Source: Coenobita brevimanus | Lineage: Eukaryota; Arthropoda; Malacostraca; Decapoda; Coenobitidae | Assembly: GCA_032717465.1 (NCBI GenBank) | Contig: JAVRFU010000166.1 | Span: 124,001-188,000 of the forward strand | Direction: 5' to 3' | Length of the DNA: 64,000 bases | Shown: positions 20,742 to 30,371 of the stretch, piece after piece | Numbering within the stretch: position 1 is the stretch's first letter | Layout: each line of letters begins with the position of its first letter | Made by a program: the position numbers and the translations under genes | Notes under the pieces: generated by a model | The model's input: the letters and a program-made list of their open reading frames with translations, nothing else | What the model was told of the DNA's origin: nothing | Database searches by the model: none

Positions 20742-21618
20742 TCTATCTATCTATCTATCTATAGCCCGACGCCCTAATCCCGCAAAGGGTGGCCGCAGAC
20801 AAAACGCCTCCAAGTCACTCTGTCACCCACCATTTGACTCCCCTCCCCCCAGCTCACCCCCCCCTCCCTCATATACCTCTCAACTCCATCCCTCCACCTC
20901 ATCCTCGGTCTACCCCTCCCTCTCCCTCCCTCCACCTCACCTACATACACCCTCTTAGTCAGTCTTTCATTCTCCATCCTCTCCACATGTCCAAACCACC
21001 TCAGTGTATTTCTCCTAATCTTTTCAACCACATCCACATCTACCCCACAACGTTCCTTCACTTCTTCATTCGTCAACCTGTCCCTCCACGTCACTCCACA
21101 TGCTCCTCTCAAGTAACTCATTTCCACTGCTCTCACTCTTGACTTGTTCCCTTCTTGCAAGGTCCACGCCTCGCTCCCATACGTCAGGGTAGGGATCACA
21201 ATACCATCATGCAGTGACTTCTTAACTTCCATACTCACCTCCCTATTTCTCATCACTGCTTTCAGTGTACCAACAACCTTCCTTCCCTGCTGTACCCTTT
21301 CATTTACTTCATCCCCCAAAGTTCCATCCTTACTCATCACACTACCCAAGTACTTGAATGCACTCACATTCTCCATAGCCTCACCATCCAACCTCACTGC
21401 ACACTCAGTGACTTCATTCCTCTCAAACACCATAACTTTACTTTTGTTTACATTAACTTTCAGCTTCCTCCTCCTACACACTGTCCCAAATTCATTCACC
21501 AAACCTTGCAACTCCCATTCATCTTCACTCAACAATACTGTATCATCAGCAAACAGCAACACCGGAAGCTTCCAAATCTCACCCTCATTCATTAGGGCCA
21601 CCCCCACATCCACTGCCC
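20742..21618 (-). mobile_element. RTE-A LINE, 5' truncated, inserted in the CR1-type LINE
   Basis: It begins with TCTATCTATCTATCTATAGC, the minus-strand form of the GATA tail, then 'cgcaaagggtggccgcagac'. It encodes in one open minus frame (21613-20774, 279 codons) the end of the RT, LLFADDTVLLSEDEWELQG, through NTLRWFGHVERMENE to the C-terminal WRRFVCGHPLRD. Because this frame is intact to the natural C-terminus, it shows where the full-length copy at 13.9 kb has been cut short. Confidence 0.9.
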
Positions 21619-22082
21619 TAGAAATGAATATATATGGGTACGGAGAGAAGAAGAAAGGAAATATGAAAAAGATATTGTAACTAAATGTAAAAAGGAGCCA
21701 AAATTATTTTATAGGTTTGTGAATGGTAAAATGAAAGTTAAGGACAGTATAATACGATTGAGGGATGGAGATGAAACCTGTGAAAGAGAAGAAGAATTGT
21801 GTGAAATAATGAACAACAAACTGCAGTCAGTCTATGTGCTGGAAGAGGAATTTAGGGAACCTGAAATAGAACCCAGGGTGACGGGAATGGCAGAAGCTAC
21901 AGTGGATGTGAATGAGGTGCTGCAGTTGATGAGGGATTTGGATGTAAGAAAAGCAATGGGACCAGATGGTGTGTCTGGATGGATCCTGAAGGAATGTGCA
22001 GACCAGTTAGTGTGGCCTGTTTGTCATCAAGACATCACTGGAAAATGGACAGTTACCTAAAGATTGGAAAAGAGCAAGTATT

Positions 22083-22739
22083 GTGCCAATCTTCACGGGA
22101 GGAGATAGGAAAGATCCACTCAGTTACAGACCTGTATCACTTACTAGTATTGTTTGTAAAATCTGCCAGAAAATTATTAGAAAAAGATGGATAAAGTATT
22201 TAGAAGAAAATGAAGTGATAGCACCAAGACAATTTGGTTTTAGGGAAGGACGATCATGTGTTACTAACCTATTAAGTTTCTACAGCAGGGTAATAGATGT
22301 CATACAAGAGAGAGAGGGATGGGCAGATTGCGTCTATCTTGACCTCAAAAAAGCATTTGACAGGGTTCCCTATAGGAGACTGCTGTGGAAGTTGAAGACC
22401 TTTGGAGGGGTGCATGGGAAACTATTAAAGTGGATGGAAGATTATTTGATAGGAAGGCAGATGAGAACAGTTATAAGCGACAGGGCTTCACAGTGGAGAA
22501 ACGTAACTAATGGAGTACCCCAGGGCTCTATCTTAGCCCCAGTAATGTTTCTGATTTATGTAAATGATTTACCAGAGTGTTTAATTAGTTACATGAGTAT
22601 GTTCGCAGATGATGCTAAAATCATGAAACATATTAAAGGCACTGATAGTTGTAAAAAACTGCAAGAGGACTTGGACAAATTCCACAGCTGGAGCCAGACT
22701 TGCCAAGAACTGTCATGTATTAGAAATGGGAATGAGTGA
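22083..22739 (+). pseudogene. CR1/Jockey-type reverse transcriptase, RT domain
   Basis: Open for 218 codons. It contains LSYRPVSLTS, PRQFGFREGRSCVTNLL, CVYLDLKKAFDRVPYRR, GVPQGSILAPVMF and SMFADDAK with the FADD box intact. The upstream part (21719-22060) includes KAMGPDGVSGWILK, the first RT motif, in another frame. This frame is lost at 22739, where the 'thumb' region should continue; the next open stretch overlaps by 14 bases in a different frame, indicating a single frameshift. Confidence 0.85.
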
Positions 22740-23403
22740 AAAAAGACCACACTGGACATATAAAATGGGCAGTGAGATAATTTGTAAGAGAACAGATGAG
22801 AAAAACTTGGGAGTGACTATTCAGGATGATTTGTCACTAGAAAAACATATAAACAAGATCACTGGAGGAACTTATGGATTACTGACCAATATGAGAGTGG
22901 CTTTTAATTATGTGGACGAGGAAATGCTGAGGGAGTTGATAGTGACCATGATAAGACCAAGGCTAGAGTATGCGGCTGTGGTATGGTCACCTCATTTGAA
23001 GAAGCATATTAGTAAACTAGAGAGGGTTCAACGGATGGCAACAAGGATGATGCCATGTTTAAGGGAACTCACTTACGAGGAGAGACTGGAAAAACTGAAG
23101 TTACCAACGCTGCGTGAGAGAAAAGAAAGAGGTGACTTGATCACGATATTTAGAAATGTAAGAGAATTGGAAAGGGTGGATAGAGAGGATCTTTTTGGGT
23201 TGGATGATGGAAGAACAAGAGGTCATGACTTCAAGTTGAGGAAAAGTAGATGTCTTAATAATCTTAAAAGGTTCAGTTTCCCGAATAGAAGCATAAGTAT
23301 TTGGAATGACTTAGACGGGGAGGTGGTGCAGGCAAAAAACATTCATGTGTTTAAAACTAGATTGGATAAATGTAGATATGGAGACAGGACAACACGAGCT
23401 TAG
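22726..23403 (+). pseudogene. CR1/Jockey-type LINE, post-RT C-terminal region
   Basis: Open for 225 codons in the frame following the RT piece: KNLGVTIQDDLSLEKHINKI, LEYAAVVWSPHLKKHI, TRMMPCLRELTYEERLEKL, DLITIFRNVRELERVDREDL, FPNRSISIWNDLDGEVVQA. These are the standard C-terminal words of CR1/Jockey-type LINEs and match the antisense copy at 11248-11886. The TAG at 23401 is probably the natural stop, as the 3' UTR begins directly after it. Confidence 0.85.
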
Positions 23404-23565
23404 CTCAATTCCTGTATACTACAAATAGGTAAATAGGTAAATACAGTACAGATATCAATAGGCCAGTGCATTTGAATCATAAATTAATATTTTTAAAATG
23501 GTACTAATTTCTAGAGAGCACTAAATCTGTGGGTAGATCATTACTTTTTAGCAACAGTAATACAT

Positions 23566-23877
23566 ATGTCACTACCAGGTTATTACTACATCAACAACGA
23601 CATTGTACTTCATTTCACCGAGTCTGGCACCATCAGTGATGTTGTCAACGCCTGTAGCACTGATAAAGGTCCTCCGTACTGGATGTACCTTTTTGTATTG
23701 CCTTTATATATCCTTTATATATTGGTTCTCAAGGTAATACATAGAGGTTTACCTAGTACAGAGGATTTACATGAACACTACAGGCATTCAGGTATCAGAG
23801 ATGGTGCCAAACTCGGTGAAATGGAGTATAGTAAAGCTAGAAGGTTTTTAGGTTTGCAAAATGCCAATAATTAGATG
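23566..23877 (+). CDS. Unrecognised small ORF with one membrane-like segment
   Basis: 102 codons from Met at 23566 (possibly reaching in from upstream). The protein has a polar N-terminus (YYYINNDIVLHFTES), one strongly hydrophobic stretch MYLFVLPLYILYILVLKVI at about residues 44-62, and a charged tail with EHYRHSGIRDGAKLGEMEY. It lies between the end of the CR1-type LINE and TSR1 exon C. I do not recognise it. It could be a chance ORF in intronic sequence, a fragment of an unknown mobile element or a small gene. No splice sites or promoter were identified, so coding status is unproven. Confidence 0.25.
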
Positions 23878-23983
23878 TGACAAAGCCCTTATATTTTACA
23901 AGAGATTTATAGTCTTCATACTAAACTGGGACACAACATTCATTTTCATGGGGCATTGCTAATATGAGCAATTACATTCACAG

Positions 23984-24201
23984 TGGCTCGAGAGGATGCC
24001 ATGTTTCCTGATGAAATGGATACACCAAAAACCATTCCGGCTCAGGTTCGCCTTCAAAAGTTTCGTGGCCTCCAGAGCTTCCGCACTTCCCCATGGAACC
24101 CTGATGAGAACCTTCCAGAAGACTATGCCAGGATATTTCAGTTTGAAAACTTCAACCGTACCAGAAAACGGATGGTGAATGAAGAGAAGGAGGGGGTGCT
24201 G
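23984..24201 (+). CDS. TSR1: TSR1, internal exon C (start of C-terminal domain)
   Basis: The acceptor TACATTCACAG ends at 23983, and the leftover base from exon B completes a Val codon. The exon encodes MFPDEMDTPKTIPAQVRLQK, RGLQSFRTSPWNPDENLP and DYARIFQFENFNRTRKRM. This is the most conserved block of TSR1, at the start of the C-terminal domain that sits on the pre-40S particle. The donor is GCTG|GTGAGT at 24202, leaving phase 0. The next TSR1 segment (conserved W-Y-V-T-L-H-V block) was looked for downstream to 35.9 kb and not found. Confidence 0.93.
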
Positions 24202-26341
24202 GTGAGTTTTTAATTGCAAAAACTTTCTTTGACTGTATTATACGCTACACTACACACACTTTCCATACTACACACCATACCCTACTACATCACAGCGGTT
24301 GACACCAGCAAGGGCATGCAACCAGAAAACTTTGTTCCCATTACCTAGTGGCAGACTTGAGGGGAGAGGCATAGCACAGGCTTTGTCAGCACACATTTGA
24401 GACTGGGATGGTATAGGGCTCTGATCTGGCCCCGCCAGAGGGTACCGAGCATTGTGGTTCCTAGGCTGCTGCTTCTGCTCAGTAGAGAGGGGCTTAAACC
24501 TGGAAGTAGCCACCCAGGAGGCTACCTTATCAATGAAAGTATAATGACGGAGCAGTTAGTGTCAAGGGGTGCCTGTAGGGTATTCCTGTAGCTGTCCTGG
24601 CTGGGTCCCTGAGGCCACTGTCACAGCCACTGGCCATGGCTGGTGGGCTATGGATCCCTGATCCTCTGCTTGGACCTGGGGTTGTGTGTGGTGGGGCTTG
24701 TGATCTGTCTCCTCCTTTAACTACTGACATGACCTTGAAACTAAGCACTGTAAAAAGCAAGCCTGAGGACACCAAATCACCCAAGGAGTTCAGAAGGGCA
24801 TCTTGGAATGTTTATAGCTTGAAGGGTAGAAAGGGATAAGTGGTGCAGGCCCTAAACAGAAGGCAGGTTGATGCTGCGTATAGGAGGTTAGGTATAGGGG
24901 GAGTCAGCAAGGATGAATTTTGGGAAAGATGGTAGGTGTAAGATACTTTGGGAGGCAGGTGTGGACAGATATGGTGGTGTGGGCATGCCTCCAGAAGGGG
25001 AGTGGGTAGAGTGTGCTTATGTATGTGTTAAGAGTGATTATAGCATTGAAAATGTTGTTTGAAGAGCTCCTGATCACGGTAGAATTAGCAAACACTTCAC
25101 AGGTTGGCTTGGATGAGGAAGAAGAGGGTGGATTCTGGGATGATTTGGTACATGTTCTTGATGGTACTGGGAATGATTAGGTTGTACTGTGGATGTGGAT
25201 TTATATGGTCATGTGGGTAGAGCATCTCGAGGATAAGACAGGGTGCATGGGAGATGTGTATAAGATACGAGGAATGTGGAAGAGGAAAGAATATTGGAAT
25301 TCTGGGAGGCAATAATCATGATTGTGTGCAACATGCATTTTAAGAAAAGAGAGTAGACTGATTGCTTATGAGTCTGAGAACAGTAGTAGCAGCCAGACTG
25401 GCTATTTTCTGGTCAGGAGAGCTAATGGAAGGTTATTGAAGGATGGTAAAGTTATAGGGAGCAAAGAGTGTGTGCAGCAACACAAATTACTGGTATGTGA
25501 CATGGTATTAAAGGAGCACATAGTGAAGAAAAGGATCTTCGGCTGCATAACAGTAAGGGATGCCTCCTATAGCGAGATGAGTGATGACCAAACAGAGCTG
25601 TAGACAGAAGTGTAAATTAGCAGTATAGAGCTCTCAAGAACAGTCTCTTGAGAGTTTCTGATTCAGTGTGTGGATGGACAAGGAGCCCACCAAGATACAG
25701 GGTTACACGATGGTGGGACGAGGGTGTACAAGCCGCAGTTAAGGAGAAATGAAGACTTTTCCAGGAATGGAAAAAGGGATGATAACAGAGAGGAATACTT
25801 GGCTGCCAAGCATTGGGCCAGAAAGGGGGTGTGTACAGTGCAAACTCTGAGTCTCAGAGACTTTTACTGGATAACCAAATCAGGGTTGGAAGGAGGAATA
25901 TGGTATTTAAGGTGGCAAATCAGATGAAGAGGGAAAACAGGGATATCGTAGGTTGGCAGTGTGTGAAGAATGATGAAGGACAGGTAGTGGTGGACAGTGA
26001 GGATATTAAAAAGATGCCGGGAGAGAGTATTTATAACTGGTTGCTGAAGAAGGAGTTTGACTGCAACAAGGAAGGGTTGGAGTCAGTGGATCCAGTGTTT
26101 GGTCCTTGGTCTTTGATTGCTGCTGCTACCGTGAGCATGGCAATACACAGCATGCAGTTGGGGAAGGTGGCGGGTATGTCTGGGATGACTGGTGAAACGC
26201 TGAAGACCTCGGGAGAGATAGGAGTGGGTTTAGTTGCTGATTTGATAAATATGATCATAAATGAGTGTGTTGTTGCAGATGACTGGCTGGAGAGTGTGAT
26301 TGTATATGTCTGTGAGGGGAAAATGGAAATTATAAAGGCAT

Positions 26342-27118
26342 ACCATCCACTCAGTCAGTGTGGTGCTGCTTTGGGTGTCTGCCATTTTCTATCTTCTTTC
26401 CTTCCTCTTCTGTCATTCTTTCCTCTTACTTCTGCCTTTGGGTGACTCTACACTGAGTGACAAGCCAATTGGTTTCCTGTACGCCAGGAAACCATTTACT
26501 GCGTTGGGTGGTAATCATATAACCAAATTATGGCATCTGGTGGTTTAGTGGGTAATTAAGGTGCCCCAGTCAGATTGAATGTGTGTAGGTTTATAACCAA
26601 AGGGTGGTTAGGGTTTATTGTTCATGTAATGCCACGTAGGGATGAGTGAGGCTGGTCACTCTCATCTTAACCCGTTAACTGCTCATGGCAGTTTTTTGGA
26701 GGTGTCCGTGGTGCACAGACATAGGGGTAAAAATGAAATTTCCCAAAGGCGAAGTTTTGTGTTAGGAATTGAGAAAACACATGCCAAAGTATATAGTAAC
26801 GAAATATAGCTCAATATTTACCTTGGTAAAGCCATGGATGAACATTGAAGTGTCTGATTCCCTGTTGGAATGTATGGTTTTCGTTTTCTTTTTCGGTTTT
26901 GAAGGCTCAGACGTGCTTGCATGGGTCGGCCTTGGTCACCATGGCACTAGATTCGAAATTCACCTGCACAGCCATGGCTGTATTGAGCAATTGCACTCGG
27001 AACAACTTAGGATGTATAGAGCAGTTAACGGGTAAGATGTCAGGACCAATTTGCCTAGCCCCAGGTTCCTATGCTCCTCATGGGGCGACATGCGATTGAA
27101 TGATGGATGGATGGATAA
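26342..27118 (+). repeat. SINE-1 split by a MITE, inside RTE-E
   Basis: It has the head with 'catccactcagtcagtgtgg', the C/T-rich zone, the 'gccaggaaaccatttactg' block, an A-box-like TGGTTTAGTGGGT (26541-26553), and a 3' module up to 'ctctcatcttaa' (26670). After a 362-bp insertion the module resumes at 'gatgtcaggaccaatttgcc' (27036) and ends in GATGGATGGATGGAT. The flanking RTE-E coding sequence resumes with a loss of about a dozen codons. Confidence 0.85.
26671..27032. mobile_element. MITE with CCCGTTAACTGCTC ends (piggyBac-like)
   Basis: Perfect 14-bp inverted repeats CCCGTTAACTGCTC at 26671-26684 and its complement at 27019-27032. The left flank is TTAA and the right flank TAAG. The uninterrupted SINE reads CTTAAATG, so the target was TTAA or TAA with slight decay. 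CCC ends and a TTAA-like target suggest a piggyBac-mobilised MITE. No coding capacity was recognised. Confidence 0.85.
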
Positions 27119-27532
27119 AACTTTTGGACCAGATAATGAAGGTAATTCAGAGAGTCCTAAAAGGTATGATTAGGGAAAGAGTGAATATTGATGAGATGCA
27201 GCTTCAGTTTGTACCAGGCAGTGAGACCACTGATGCCATATTTATTGTCCAGCAGCTTCAGGGAAAATATTGAGGAGAGGAGAGGGAGCTGTACAGTACC
27301 TTGTTTTTCTTCATTTGGAGAAAGCCATTGACGTGGTTCCTAGAGAGGTGGTGTGGCGAAGTTGGCAATGAGAAAGCTTGGTATCGAGAAGTGGGTGGTT
27401 ACAGTGGTTATGACTAAGTATGTGGGTGCTAGCACCCAGGTGAGAGTGAATGGAAATTTGAGTGATGAGCTTTCCGTGAATGTTTGCATCCGTCAAGGGT
27501 CAGTCTTAAGCCCTGTATTATTTGTCATGGTG

Positions 27533-27622
27533 CTCTCATCTTAAATGTCAGGACCAACTTGCCTAGCCCAGGGCTCCTACACTCCTTGTGGGGCAACGTA
27601 GGATTGGATGATGGCTGGATGG
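27533..27622 (+). repeat. SINE-1 3' fragment in RTE-E
   Basis: It starts at CTCTCATCTTAAATGTCAGG and ends in GATGATGGCTGGATGG, splitting the RTE-E RT sequence between its 'QGSVLSP' and 'YADD' parts. It is a 5'-truncated second SINE insertion into the same LINE copy. Confidence 0.8.
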
Positions 27623-28256
27623 CTTGAGACTCTATCACATGACTTCAGAGACGTACTCATGGGAGAGATTGTATGCTGATGACTTGGTGCTGATTGCAGA
27701 GAATGAAAAGGAGACAGAGGAAAGAGTTAAGAAATGGAGAGACAGAATGGGGAACAAGAGTTTGAGAGTAAATGCGGTTAAACAAAAGATATCTAGGGCT
27801 GGTGGTGGTACTGTCAACACATAGCAAGTGTGGCCATGTGTGGCATGCCACAAGATTGTGGGAAGTAACTCCATCTTGTGCAGTGTTTTGTGATAAGTGG
27901 CTGCATAAGAGATGTAGTGACATCAGATGTTGACAAAAAAATAATGTTGATTTCATGGGTGTCATGTTTCAGGGAGAGCATGTAGAGAATGTCAGGTGTG
28001 AAAGGATTGATCTTGCTGGTGAGTCGCTAGAGCGTATGGAAGAGTTTTGTTGTTTGGGGGATATGTTATGTGCTGGAGTGTGAGACTGGAGCTAGCTTTG
28101 TAGCCATGGCATGGTTGGAAGGTATTTAGGGAGATGTTGCCCCTTCTGACATCGAGAGGGCTCTCCCTTCATGCTAAGGGATCTTTGTACATGGCGTGTG
28201 TTAGGAATGTATTGCTACTGTATCTGTTACTGTGTAAATTATTCATTTTTAAAGTG

Positions 28257-30005
28257 TAGGGAGGTAAATGATGATCTTGGAAGAAAAATGAATGCGAACT
28301 AATCTGAAAATAGAAGTTATTCTGGAAAGAGGTGCGGAAATGTAGAAGTGAAAACGGAGAGAAATGTGATGGTGTGAAGGACGTAGGTGGTAGACCATTA
28401 ACCCATGGGGATGAAGTTAGGATCAGATGGAAAGAATATTTTGAAAGCCTGATGAATGGGAATAGAGAGAGCAGAGCGGCTGTAAAAATGATTGTTTTGG
28501 GGGTGTGCAGAGAAGGAATGCAGTGCCAGAAGACGTGACACTCGCACAGGTGAAGAGTGCTGTGAAGTGACTGAAAAATGGGAAAGCAGCTGGGGTTGAT
28601 GAGGTGTATGCAGAGATGCTTAACTGTAGTGGAGAAAGTGGAATGAAGTGCTTGTTGGAGATATGTAAGAAGGCATGGATGAGCGAAACTGTGCCAGCGG
28701 AGTGGAAAAAGGCTGTGATTGTACCCCTGTACAAAAATAAAGGTGAGCGAAGTGAGTGCAAGAATTATTGTAGCATAAGTTTATTGAGTGTGGTAAGGAA
28801 GGTATATGGAAGAAATTATTATAAAGTAAAAGAGATATCAGAAGACCTAGGGAGTGATGAATAGGGTGGCTTTAGGAGTGGCAGAGGATGTGTGGATCAA
28901 ATATTTGCAGTGAGACAGATAGCAAAGAAGGCTTGTGAGAAGGACCATGAGGTGTTTATGGCATTCTTGTATCTTGAAAAAGCATACGACAGAGTGGACA
29001 GAGAAGGATTGTGGAATGTTTTGCTCATGTACGGTGTAGATGGTAAACTGCTAGGTGCCATCAAGCGTTATTATGATGGTAATGAAGCATGTGTAAGGGT
29101 TATTGGACATCTAAGTGAAGGTTCTCGATCGGTGTGAGCGTTTGACGAGGTTGTTTGATGTCCCCATGGTTGTTCAATATATTTATGGATGGCGTGATGA
29201 GAGAAGTAAAAACACGAGTAATGGAGAGAGGGATGGTGTTGGTAATGAATGGTGAGGGATGAAATATCTCAAATTTGTTGTATGCTGATGATGCAGTACT
29301 GTTTGCAAGTACTGGACAAGAACTTGGTAGACTAGTGCAGAGTTTTTCTGATGTCTGTGAGTGTCATGCCTTGAGAGTATATGTAGAAAAGAGTAAAGTG
29401 ATGGTTATTGAGAGAGAAGGTGACTCCCAGTGCGATGTAATGGTGATTGGAGAGAGACTGGAATTGGTGAGAGAATTCAAATACCTGGGTACAGTGATAG
29501 AAAGAGAGAAAACTGTGCAGAAGAAGTTAAAGTAGAGTGATACAAGAAAGAAATGTAGCTGTTGCAATGGAGGCCTTGATAAGAAACAGAGGCTTGAGTG
29601 TAACAGCTGCACAAGACTTATATCAAGGAGTGTTAGTGCCAGCTTTAACACGTGGATGTGAGAATATGGTGTGACATGAAAATGAAAAGTCAAGAGTAAG
29701 AGCAGTGGAGATGGGACTGCTGAGGAATGTATGTGGAGTACAAAAGGGTGGATAGGATACAAAATAATGTGATTCATGAAAGATGTGGAGTGAGGAAGTC
29801 GGTGGACACCAGAATCGAAGTGTACCAAGATGGTTTGATCATGTGGAGAGAATGGATAACAATAGAGTGGTGAAAATGGTATATCTTAGTGAATTTGTAG
29901 GAGGGAGGAGGTGAGGTAGGCCAAGGAGAAGGTGGAGAGGTATGGTGGATGAGTGTGTGAGGAAGAGAGGTTTGGAAGTCAGTGAGGCTAGGGAACTGAC
30001 AAGAG
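28257..30005 (+). mobile_element. RTE-B LINE, 5' truncated copy 1
   Basis: Open fragments give RIRWKEYFESLMN (28420), GKAAGVDEVYAEML (28580-28625), AVIVPLYKNKGERSEC, GFRSGRGCVDQIFAVRQIA (28870-28930), YLEKAYDRVDREGLW, and SPWLFNIFMDGV-like and LLYADDAVLF sequence (29275-29300). The post-RT region follows to the GHVERMD-type motif (29838). Frames change repeatedly (stop at 28538, at 28862 in the GG-FR box, and at 29137). The 3' UTR is cut off by a SINE at 30006. Confidence 0.8.
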
Positions 30006-30365
30006 ATTGGAGCACCGTAATTATCCACTAAACCACCAGGCACCAAAATTTAGTTATATGGTTACCATCCAGCATAGTAAATGGTTTCCTTGTGTACAGG
30101 AGTCCATTTGGCTTGTCAGTCAGTGTTGAGTCACCCACAGGCAAAAGGAGGAAGAAAGATTGAAGGAAAGACAGAAGAGGGTGTGTAAAGTCACCCATAG
30201 GCAGAAAGATGAGGAAAGATTGAAGAAAAGAAAGACAGAAGAGGATAGAAGGAAAGAGGGATGGAGGAGAGGAAAGGGCAGACACCTGAGAGCAGCAATA
30301 CATCGAGTGAGTGGATGGTGTGCCCCCCCACCTACCACCGAGTCCAGTAATATCATCATCATCAT
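30006..30365 (-). repeat. SINE-1 head and tRNA-like part with internal duplication
   Basis: Reading on the minus strand, it has the head ('ggtaggtggg', 'gatgtattgctgctctcagg'), then the pyrimidine zone and 'gtgactttacacaccctctt', where a unit of about 65 bases ('ggcagaaagatgaggaaag' on plus) occurs twice (30135-30180 and 30195-30240). The 'ccatttactatgctggatgg' block and the A-box region follow. Preceded by (ATC)n at 30350-30369. It separates the two RTE-B copies. Confidence 0.75.
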
Positions 30366-30371
30366 CATCAG

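Larger units (their letters stand above)
19325..23447 (+). mobile_element. CR1/Jockey-type LINE interrupted by two other elements
   Basis: Pieces in order: endonuclease start with IDWKK (about 19334-19433); endonuclease end with PFGKSDHLVVEME (20272-20740), where the SDH-like box is visible; linker and RT (21622-23403); and a 3' end with 'tagctcaattcctgtatact' and two AAATAGGT units (23400-23447). Insertions are a TIR element (19434-20271) and an antisense RTE-A (20742-21618). With both removed, the endonuclease segment IDW to SDH is about 70 residues, as expected, which supports the reconstruction of boundaries. Stops and frame changes remain, so the copy is dead. Confidence 0.8.
24330..28215 (+). 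mobile_element. RTE-E LINE, degraded, with nested SINE and MITE insertions
   Basis: A leader (24330-24790) is followed by ASWNVYSLKGRKG (24795-24835), the endonuclease start of an RTE family distinct from A and B. Next come VQQHKLLVCDM (25485) in the linker, VEPV-like and VAGMSGMTGETLKTSGEIG (26160-26225) in RT motif 1, MQLQFVPGSETTDAIFI (27195-27245), VNVCIRQGSVLSP (27475-27515), and YADDLVLIAENE (27674-27709) with the YADD box. A Cys-rich segment near 27845-27900 and RT C-terminal remnants continue to 28215. It is interrupted by SINE-1 (26342-27118) and a SINE-1 tail fragment (27533-27622). Many stops make it non-functional. Confidence 0.75.

Noticed and set aside
30150..30300. CRISPR-like or minisatellite array in the purine-rich stretch
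   Set aside because: The repeated 'aggaaagattgaag' phrases are an internal duplication of the SINE pyrimidine zone, not evenly spaced repeats with unique spacers.
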